The position numbers and the translations under genes are program-made. This document shows, piece after piece, positions 1 to 4,323 of a DNA stretch of 5,983 bases (positions within the stretch are counted from its first letter, which is position 1; each line of letters starts with the position of its first letter). The stretch is taken from NCBI GenBank assembly GCA_016208525.1, contig JACQYJ010000003.1, forward strand, positions 1 to 5,983, written 5' to 3'. A model generated the notes under the pieces. That model saw only the letters and a list, made by a program, of their open reading frames with translations, did not search any database and was not told where the DNA came from. This DNA comes from Deltaproteobacteria bacterium (GTDB taxonomy: Bacteria > Desulfobacterota > JAENJC01).

Positions 1-61
1 CATGTTCTTGTTTTTCTCTGTAATATCCATGGTTAACTGCTTTTTCTATATTCATCCTTTC

Positions 62-85
62 TTTGCGTCTTTGCGCCTTTGCGAG
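62..85. repeat. three 8-bp tandem units in the upstream non-coding region
   Basis: Three consecutive octamers are visible: TTTGCGTC, TTTGCGCC and TTTGCGAG. They share TTTGCG and differ only in the last two bases. They lie in the non-coding leader before the deacetylase gene. Similar TTTGCG-rich strings occur between genes in many environmental bacterial genomes, but that is recollection, not something tested here. No function is assigned. The rest of bases 1-149 shows no gene, no convincing promoter and no good ribosome binding site. Confidence 0.6.
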
Positions 86-203
86 AAAATTGGGGTTTGA
101 TTAAATTCCTGGCATATTCGCCCTACAACCTGAATAGTTACCATTTTTTGTGAGGCAATTCGCCCGATTGACACACCTGCTGCTATTTGCTAATGTCCTG
201 ATA

Positions 204-1154
204 ATGTCTACCGGCCTTATCTACCATCCGGATTACCTTAAACATGACACAGGGTTCGGCCACCCTGAATCTCCTTACCGCTTGACCGCCATTATGGACA
301 GACTCAGGGATTCCGGCCTTCTGCGCGAACTGACTATTATAGAGCCCACATCAGCCAGGGAAGAGGATATCCTCCTTGTCCATACCGGAGAACACCTTGA
401 AATGGTGAAGGGCGCCTGGAATGGAGGTTTGGCCTCTCTTACACCTGACACCCCGATATCAGAGGATTCTTTCAGGGTTGCCTTGCTTGCAGTCGGCGGG
501 ATACTGACCGGGATTGACAGGATAATATCCGGAGAGATCAAAAACGGGATGGCCCTTGTGCGTCCACCTGGACATCATGCAACCCCTGACCAGGCGATGG
601 GGTTTTGCCTTTTTAACAACATAGCCATAGGCGCAAGACATTTACAAAAGAGGCACGGCATAAAAAAAGTCCTGATCGTTGACTGGGACCTTCATCATGG
701 GAATGGCACACAGGAAACGTTCTATGACGACCCTTCGGTCCTTTATTTTTCTACACACCAATACCCTCATTATCCCGGCACAGGCTCTTTTCATGAGACA
801 GGAGAGGGAAAAGGGAAAGGGTATACCATAAATGCCCCTATGCGGGCAGGAACTCCTTCTGAAGAGTTTATGAAGAAGTTCAGGGAGGCCCTTTATGAAC
901 GGGCGCTGGAATTCTCTCCTGAGTTTATCCTCATATCTGCCGGATTTGATGCCCATAAGGATGACCCCCTTGGAGGTCTTCTGCTGACTGAGGATTCATA
1001 CGCAGAGATGACAGGGATAGCGCTGGATATATCTGAAAGATGCTGCAAAGGGAGGGTCCTTTCCGCCCTCGAAGGCGGGTACAACCTTGATGCGCTGGCT
1101 CTCTCCGTTCTTGCCCATCTGAGGGTCATGACAATTCGGGCAACCGATAGTTGA
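204..1154 (+). CDS. histone deacetylase superfamily (class II-like) Zn-dependent amidohydrolase
   Basis: This is a zinc-dependent deacetylase of the arginase/deacetylase fold, the bacterial family that includes acetoin-utilisation AcuC-like proteins and acetylpolyamine amidohydrolases. It is expected to be cytoplasmic and to hydrolyse an acetyl-lysine or acetylated small-amine bond; the substrate cannot be read from the sequence. Numbered from the ATG at 204 (316 aa), it shows an N-terminal HDTGFGHPESPYRL block, RPPGHHA with the catalytic His pair (124/125), DWDLHHGNGTQ with zinc ligands Asp162 and His164, AGFDAHKDDPLGG with zinc ligand Asp249, and EGGY with the transition-state Tyr293. All key residues are present and the length is normal. 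The same frame opens at a GTG at 150, adding 18 mostly hydrophobic residues. I prefer 204 because family members begin just before this (T)GLxYHPxYLxHDTG block. Neither start has a good Shine-Dalgarno sequence. A MITE-like insertion follows the stop directly. Confidence 0.93.
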   Translation: MSTGLIYHPDYLKHDTGFGHPESPYRLTAIMDRLRDSGLLRELTIIEPTSAREEDILLVHTGEHLEMVKGAWNGGLASLTPDTPISEDSFRVALLAVGGILTGIDRIISGEIKNGMALVRPPGHHATPDQAMGFCLFNNIAIGARHLQKRHGIKKVLIVDWDLHHGNGTQETFYDDPSVLYFSTHQYPHYPGTGSFHETGEGKGKGYTINAPMRAGTPSEEFMKKFREALYERALEFSPEFILISAGFDAHKDDPLGGLLLTEDSYAEMTGIALDISERCCKGRVLSALEGGYNLDALALSVLAHLRVMTIRATDS

Positions 1155-1293
1155 TGCACTCGTAAAAAGTCTTTTCTGTGGTTCGACAGGCTCACCACGA
1201 ACGGAATAAAGTCAATGATTTCAACCTGACCACCGTTCGCCCTGAGCTTGTCGAAGGGGAATTTGTGACTTTTTACGACTTCGTCATAGTTGA
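1147..1293. mobile_element. MITE-like palindromic element with 8-bp target duplication
   Basis: A 131-bp non-coding block (1155-1285) is bounded by the exact direct repeat ATAGTTGA at 1147-1154 and 1286-1293, the expected mark of a target-site duplication. Inside it, an outer perfect 12-bp inverted repeat (TCGTAAAAAGTC at 1160-1171, complement at 1267-1278) encloses an inner imperfect inverted repeat (1182-1204 against 1233-1255, 19 of 23 positions matching). There is no ORF of its own, so it would need a transposase supplied in trans. The left duplication contains the TGA stop of the upstream deacetylase, so that gene was not damaged. Removing the element and one duplication leaves about 66 bp between the deacetylase and the tat gene. 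The inner arms (TTCGACAGGCTCA... and CCGTTCGCCCTGAGC...) resemble palindromic repeats common between genes in environmental genomes. As RNA the block would form a large hairpin. Confidence 0.7.
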
Positions 1294-1303
1294 GTCAATC
1301 GCC

Positions 1304-1332
1304 TTGACACCCCCATCCAAAAGGTTTATTTT
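1304..1332 (+). promoter_or_regulatory. sigma-70-type promoter for the tat operon
   Basis: A perfect -35 TTGACA (1304-1309) is followed by a 17-bp spacer and TATTTT (1327-1332, 4 of 6 matches to the -10 consensus). Transcription would begin near 1339, giving a leader of about 20 nt that contains the GGAG ribosome binding site (1351-1354). It lies 18 bp downstream of the MITE-like element's right border, so the insertion appears to have left the core promoter intact while displacing anything upstream. Confidence 0.6.
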
Positions 1333-1359
1333 ATGACTATCTAATGCGTTGGAGTCTAA

Positions 1360-1662
1360 ATGTTTGGCATAGGAATGCCGGAACTGATAGTAATTCTGGT
1401 GGTGGCGCTGATAGTCGTTGGCCCTGATAAGTTGCCGGAGATTGCCAGGTCGCTCGCAAAGGGGCTTTCTGCCTTCAGGAGGACTGCCGACAATATAAAG
1501 GGCGATATAATGGAGGCGGCTGAACTGCCCGAAACAGGCCATAAAAGTACCGTTTCAGCTGAATCTGAACCAAAAGGGGCATCGCTTAGACCTGAAGGAG
1601 AAATGATTGAGAAGGGCAAGGACAATGGATCCGAAACTCCCGGCCATGAAGAAGCGGTCTAA
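1360..1662 (+). CDS. tatB: twin-arginine translocase subunit TatB-like (TatA/B family)
   Basis: This is an inner-membrane component of the Tat pathway, which exports folded proteins carrying twin-arginine signal peptides. In this 100-aa protein a short periplasmic N-terminus and one membrane helix (about residues 6-20) are followed by a Gly21-Pro22 hinge, then an amphipathic helix (about 24-46, KLPEIARSLAKGLSAFRR) and a charged, probably disordered tail. Glu8 in the membrane helix and the LVVGP-type hinge without the Phe of the TatA FG motif favour TatB, as does the ARSLAKG-xx-FRR helix. TatA and TatB are homologous, however, and in some bacteria a single protein does both jobs. The ATG has a GGAG five bases upstream. 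The stop is 2 bp before tatC, so the pair is an operon. No second TatA-type gene lies in the window. Confidence 0.85.
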   Translation: MFGIGMPELIVILVVALIVVGPDKLPEIARSLAKGLSAFRRTADNIKGDIMEAAELPETGHKSTVSAESEPKGASLRPEGEMIEKGKDNGSETPGHEEAV

Positions 1663-1664
1663 AG

Positions 1665-2360
1665 ATGGCCGGTGAGAAGCTGCTACCCTTAACTTCCCAT
1701 CTGGCAGAGCTCAGGACAAGGCTCATAAGGTCTTTTATAGCCATTGGCATCGGTTTCCTCATATCATACGCCTCTGTAGAGCAGATATTTGAATTCCTCA
1801 TGAGGCCGATGATCCAGGCGATGCCCGCCGGTTCAACCCTTGTGTTTACAAATCTTACAGAGGGTTTTTTCACTTACTTTAAGCTTGCCCTGACATCCGG
1901 CATCTGTCTCGCATTTCCTGTCATACTCTATCAGCTCTGGCGTTTTATATCCCCGGGCCTCCTTGAACATGAGACAGTCACTTCCTTTTTCCTTTTAGGG
2001 GCGGTCTTCTGTTATTACGTGGTTTTCCCTTCAACATTCAGATTCCTGATAAGTTTCTCCTCCGACATACTGAAGCCCATGCCTTCCATAAAGGAGTATC
2101 TCTCCTTTTCATCAAAGATGCTCCTCATATTCGGACTCATATTTGAATACCCGCCCATTGTCTTTTTCCTGGCCAAGGTAGGGGTCCTGAAAGGCTCGTG
2201 GCTGGCGAAACAAAGGCGGTACGCCATAATCCTTATATTCGTCATCTCAGCGGTAATAACCCCTCCAGATGTGGTTTCGCAGATACTAATGGCCCTGCCG
2301 ATGATGGGTCTATATGAATTGGGGATAGTCATAGCCAAGGTGGTCGGGAAAAAGGAATAG
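1665..2360 (+). CDS. tatC: twin-arginine translocase receptor subunit TatC
   Basis: This is a polytopic inner-membrane protein that, with TatB, recognises the twin-arginine signal peptide and nucleates the translocon. At 231 aa it is slightly short for the family but complete. The cytoplasmic N-terminus carries PLxxHLAELRTRL with Glu15, matching the position used by E. coli TatC. YQLWRFISPGLLEHE carries Phe94 and Glu103, the signal-peptide binding residues. Glu161 sits in GLIFEYPP, and TPPDVVSQ precedes the last helices. Six hydrophobic stretches are seen (about 21-38, 72-90, 105-125, 150-171, 186-200 and 204-226). The ATG follows the tatB stop by 2 bp with only a weak purine stretch upstream, so translational coupling is likely. 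The downstream 300 bp carries no further tat gene. Confidence 0.95.
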   Translation: MAGEKLLPLTSHLAELRTRLIRSFIAIGIGFLISYASVEQIFEFLMRPMIQAMPAGSTLVFTNLTEGFFTYFKLALTSGICLAFPVILYQLWRFISPGLLEHETVTSFFLLGAVFCYYVVFPSTFRFLISFSSDILKPMPSIKEYLSFSSKMLLIFGLIFEYPPIVFFLAKVGVLKGSWLAKQRRYAIILIFVISAVITPPDVVSQILMALPMMGLYELGIVIAKVVGKKE

Positions 2361-2375
2361 ATAGGGAATGGGCAT

Positions 2376-2396
2376 CAGCAATTCTCGGTGAACATG
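2376..2396 (+). repeat. left arm of exact 21-bp inverted repeat
   Basis: The plus strand at these positions (CAGCAATTCT...GAACATG) is identical over all 21 bases to the minus strand at 4164-4184. Such a match is not expected by chance in 6 kb. The two arms bracket the insertion sequence and are about 1.77 kb apart. Identity stops abruptly at both ends, with only weak, gapped resemblance beyond (AGGGAATGG before, AGCATTAAG after). Confidence 0.85.
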
Positions 2397-2511
2397 CTCT
2401 AAGGTGGCGCCAAGGAGCATTAAGCGATATACAACGGGTGGTTTTATGTCGATGACGATGCGCTGAGAGGAAAACAACGTGGTTTGCTGCTTTCATGCAT
2501 TCTGTGATTAG

Positions 2512-2558
2512 GGCATAGGAATAGGAATTGCCGTTTATAGACGCAACTGTCCTATGCC
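2512..2558. other. 9-bp inverted repeat / hairpin downstream of tatC
   Basis: GGCATAGGA (2512-2520) pairs perfectly with TCCTATGCC (2550-2558) across a 29-nt loop. No U-rich tract follows in either direction, so it is not a classical intrinsic terminator. It may be part of the tat 3' untranslated structure or a small repeat. Confidence 0.4.
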
Positions 2559-2578
2559 TTCCTGAGAAGAAGACTTAG

Positions 2579-2627
2579 GGGCCGTTAAGGAATAACCAGT
2601 GCTTTTCTGGTTAAGCATTTACGGCCC
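2579..2627. terminator. possible bidirectional terminator hairpin
   Basis: There are two nested stems. GGGCCGT (2579-2585) pairs with ACGGCCC (2621-2627), and inside this AACCAG (2594-2599) pairs with CTGGTT (2607-2612) around a 7-nt loop. On the plus strand the stem is followed by TTTAT, a short U tract, so it could end tatBC transcripts. On the minus strand it could have served the small ORF before the insertion sequence arrived. The weak U tracts and internal loop lower confidence. Confidence 0.45.
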
Positions 2628-2659
2628 TTTATGCCGTTCCCGCCATTCTGATGTCCAGG

Positions 2660-2709
2660 TTAATTTTGAACGACGGCTTAGTAAGAGACTTTTGGCTTAA
2701 AAAATGTGC
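2660..2709 (+). repeat. left terminal inverted repeat of the insertion sequence
   Basis: It begins TTAATTTTGAAC, has ACTTTT near 2688 and ends in AATGTGC (2703-2709), just before the transposase stop. It matches the right end in three blocks with near-equal spacing. The outer edge is inferred from where the similarity ceases. Confidence 0.55.
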
Positions 2710-2710
2710 C

Positions 2711-4006
2711 TCAGATAAATCCGGAGGGTCTTAAAATTCGCAATAAGAGGGTTTCCCAGTCAGGAAAAATTAACAGGCGTATGCTTACCCTCAGATGGTC
2801 CCATAGATTCCTTTTGCTGCCAAAGGCCTTCCTGCATTCCTGATACAGATTGTCCGTCAATTCCAATATCTGGTGCGCGAAAAAGGCCAGCATGTTCAGA
2901 AGGAAAAAATTCATCGAAAGGTTTTTCTTGCCGTGTCCGAAATTATGCTCTATATGATACCCCTGGTTCTTCAGAGTATTGAATGTCTCATTTTCTATCT
3001 TCCAGCGGCAACGTCCACCCCTGACCAGTTCGCTTATGTTCTTCTTACTTATAGGGATGTCGGTTACCCAACTGTTGTGATATCCAACTTTCCCTTTATC
3101 TATCAGCCAGTATTCAAAATAATTTGTCATAACGGTTTCTTTGTTGCCGTTTAACGGGACCTCATTTATCCACTCATAGACATGCGTCCTGCCTTTAATA
3201 TCTCTGCTTTCCATCCTTGAAACTTCTTTAAGCTGCCTCTGTTCATTTACCCATTCCATCATTATTTTATGGTCATCTGGCTTTGCGACAAGGATATAGC
3301 TCATCATGCCGGCTTTTATTTCCTCTATGAACGGCTGCTTGCTGTAGAGGCCGTCTCCTGCTATGATTATCGGGAGCTTTGGATGGCTCTTCCTTATTTT
3401 CTTCAATACTCTCTTCCCTGACTTTATCTCACAGTCCTGCTTGTCTGCGCCGTCTGTATTTTTTACCGCTTCGGGAGCAAGCGGTATTACCTGTTTCATG
3501 TCCGGGTGCATCATCGCAGCCTGCACTATCTGATGCTCATATCGTATCTTGCCGTTCTTGCTTTCCTTCGTCAAACATCCGGGACAACAGATATCATAGG
3601 AACTGAAGTATCCCGAACCGTCCAGAGAAACAAGATAATGGTCTCCCAGGAAACGATAATGCTCAAGGCGCTTTTCTCTCTGTAGAGCGGCAAAAAAATC
3701 GTCAAAGGCCGGTTCAAGCCTGTTGCTGTCTACTTTATCGATGATATCTCTCAACTGGCTGTCTTTGGGAATAGATTTAACCTTAAAGATGGTCCTCAGA
3801 TTGTTCTGGCGGAGTCCTTCCTCCAAATTCCTTTGAAATTGCAGCAAGGCAGGATCCTGAAAGTGCATCATCGCAAAGCCTGACATAAAGACATCATGGA
3901 GGGAATGCCTTACCTTTGCTGTTTGCCGCTGCTCAGGCAAATTTTCAAAGACCGCAGAAAGTATCTTCCGTAGCGCAGTGAATGATAGATTTTTCTTAAT
4001 GTGCAT
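2711..4006 (-). CDS. DDE transposase (DDE_Tnp_1 / IS4-superfamily-like)
   Basis: This is a cut-and-paste-type transposase of the RNase H-fold DDE class. It is 431 aa with an intact frame. An N-terminal domain (about 1-115) with helical, basic character precedes the catalytic core. The likely triad is Asp129 in YLVSLDGSGYFSS, Asp218 in IIIAGDGLYS and Glu338 in RCRWKIENETFNTLK, the last resembling the Y-R-E-K region of IS4-type enzymes. A Cys cluster (140, 141, 144) follows the first Asp, in a segment that may bind metal. I recall similar proteins filed under unclassified ISNCY (ISDol1-like) groups, but the assignment is tentative. The ATG lies inside a perfect hairpin and has no Shine-Dalgarno sequence. 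The gene is convergent with tatC. Confidence 0.88.
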   Translation of the reverse strand: MHIKKNLSFTALRKILSAVFENLPEQRQTAKVRHSLHDVFMSGFAMMHFQDPALLQFQRNLEEGLRQNNLRTIFKVKSIPKDSQLRDIIDKVDSNRLEPAFDDFFAALQREKRLEHYRFLGDHYLVSLDGSGYFSSYDICCPGCLTKESKNGKIRYEHQIVQAAMMHPDMKQVIPLAPEAVKNTDGADKQDCEIKSGKRVLKKIRKSHPKLPIIIAGDGLYSKQPFIEEIKAGMMSYILVAKPDDHKIMMEWVNEQRQLKEVSRMESRDIKGRTHVYEWINEVPLNGNKETVMTNYFEYWLIDKGKVGYHNSWVTDIPISKKNISELVRGGRCRWKIENETFNTLKNQGYHIEHNFGHGKKNLSMNFFLLNMLAFFAHQILELTDNLYQECRKAFGSKRNLWDHLRVSIRLLIFPDWETLLLRILRPSGFI

Positions 4007-4016
4007 CGCACATTAA
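3996..4016 (-). promoter_or_regulatory. perfect hairpin enclosing the transposase start codon
   Basis: TTAATGTGC (3996-4004) and GCACATTAA (4008-4016) form a perfect 9-bp inverted repeat with a 3-nt loop. In the minus-strand transcript the ATG (4006-4004) begins in the loop and its G is the first paired base, so the folded RNA would occlude initiation. Insertion sequences often limit transposase translation with such structures, which is the inferred role. The outer arm also contains the AATGTGC block shared with the left end, so it may double as a transposase binding site. Confidence 0.5.
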
Positions 4017-4056
4017 ACATAACAAAGTACTTTTAAAAAGTCTAGTTTAAAATTTA
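4008..4056 (-). repeat. right terminal inverted repeat of the insertion sequence
   Basis: Read inward from 4056 on the minus strand it starts TAAATTTTAAAC, has ACTTT at 4024-4028 and AATGTGC at 4014-4008, matching the left end. The first three bases (TAA) are the stop codon of the neighbouring small ORF. It also includes the short palindrome ACTTTT-A-AAAAGT (4029-4041). Confidence 0.55.
4016..4044 (-). promoter_or_regulatory. candidate transposase promoter
   Basis: On the minus strand TAGACT (4044-4039) and TATGTT (4021-4016) lie 17 bp apart, each matching 4 of 6 consensus bases. Transcription would start only a few bases before the ATG at 4006, giving an almost leaderless mRNA, which fits the absence of a ribosome binding site. 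The region is AT-rich, so chance matches are possible. Confidence 0.3.
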
Positions 4057-4269
4057 GGACTTTTCTGCTTTATTTTGACATTCTTGCAACCTCTTTAAGA
4101 CCTCATTTTCACGAATAATAATATTTGATGCTTCCATAGGAACCCTCTTTCTGAATGCTTTCCCATGTTCACCGAGAATTGCTGTACAAACTCCATCCCC
4201 TTCACCAATAAAACCGCTTCTGCCGCATGAAAACCACAACATCTTGTGCCCTTTTTCCGTTGATACCAC
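4054..4269 (-). CDS. small hypothetical protein, 3' end cut by the insertion sequence
   Basis: I do not recognise this protein. From a GTG at 4269 it has 71 residues. An internal ATG at 4242 (62 residues) is an equally good start: AAAAAGGG sits six bases before it, and a TATGAT -10-like hexamer lies just upstream of the GTG. The N-terminal part is Gly- and Cys-rich (MLWFSCGRSGFIGEGDGVC); the C-terminal part is a charged probable helix (RENEVLKRLQECQNK). No signal peptide or membrane segment is evident. The TAA stop (4056-4054) falls in the insertion sequence's right end, so the native C-terminus is probably missing. Joining the frame across the element gives about 12 more codons to a TAA near 2619. 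It contains the right arm of the 21-bp repeat, reading TAILGEH. It is divergent from smc, with 54 bp between the starts. Confidence 0.5.
   Translation of the reverse strand: MVSTEKGHKMLWFSCGRSGFIGEGDGVCTAILGEHGKAFRKRVPMEASNIIIRENEVLKRLQECQNKAEKS
4164..4184 (-). repeat. right arm of exact 21-bp inverted repeat
   Basis: The minus strand here is identical to the plus strand at 2376-2396. It lies inside the small ORF and encodes its TAILGEH segment. It is 108 bp outside the insertion sequence, whereas the left arm is 264 bp outside, so the arms are not element termini. Confidence 0.85.
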
Positions 4270-4323
4270 ATCATATAGATAATCACCCTTTACTTTTTTG
4301 TCCCGATATGGTAGTTATTTTTT

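Larger units (their letters stand above)
2361..2659. other. intergenic region with hairpins and a possible gene remnant
   Basis: No convincing gene was found in these 299 bp; every ATG- or GTG-initiated frame is short. One plus-strand frame without a start codon runs open from within the end of tatC to a TGA at 2453-2455. It reads AILGEH at 2378-2395, as does the small ORF near 4170, so it may be a decayed, inverted partial relative of that ORF. The region also holds a 27-nt near-palindrome at 2394-2420 (ATGCTC...GAGCAT around TGGCGCCA), an imperfect direct repeat (ACAACGGGTGGTTT at 2431-2444, ACAACGTGGTTT at 2474-2485) and two larger hairpins listed separately. Confidence 0.5.
2660..4056 (-). 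mobile_element. insertion sequence of about 1.4 kb with one DDE transposase
   Basis: The transposase ORF is centred between matching ends, with 51 bp on the left and 50 bp on the right. Read inward, the left end (from 2660) and the right end (from 4056) share T-AATTTT-AAC at offsets 0-11 (10 of 12), ACTTT at offsets 28-32, and AATGTGC at offset 43 (left) or 42 (right). I take these as imperfect terminal inverted repeats of about 50 bp, so the exact borders may be off by a few bases. No convincing target duplication is visible: the outer flanks share only GG, or AGG if one border shifts by a base. That suggests either a very short duplication or rearrangement after insertion. The transposase frame is intact, so the element may be active or recently active. 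Confidence 0.7.

Noticed and set aside
150..203. GTG-initiated N-terminal extension of the deacetylase (18 residues)
   Set aside because: There is no ribosome binding site, the sequence is unlike the family N-terminus, and the ATG at 204 starts right at the conserved block. It could not be excluded entirely.
2873..3154. 93-aa plus-strand frame inside the transposase
   Set aside because: It is antisense to a well-supported catalytic region of the transposase, with no ribosome binding site or recognisable motif.
4029..4041. ACTTTT-A-AAAAGT palindrome as an operator
   Set aside because: It is AT-rich and short, inside the insertion sequence end where such symmetry can arise by chance. It is noted only as part of the right terminus.
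4278..4283. GATAAT as a possible -10 for smc
   Set aside because: No acceptable -35 lies 16-18 bp upstream, and the area overlaps the small ORF's 5' end, so it was not listed as a promoter.
4095..4286. 63-aa minus-strand frame overlapping the small ORF
   Set aside because: It overlaps the 71-aa frame almost entirely, its composition looks like an out-of-frame shadow, and it lacks the SD-preceded internal ATG of the other frame.
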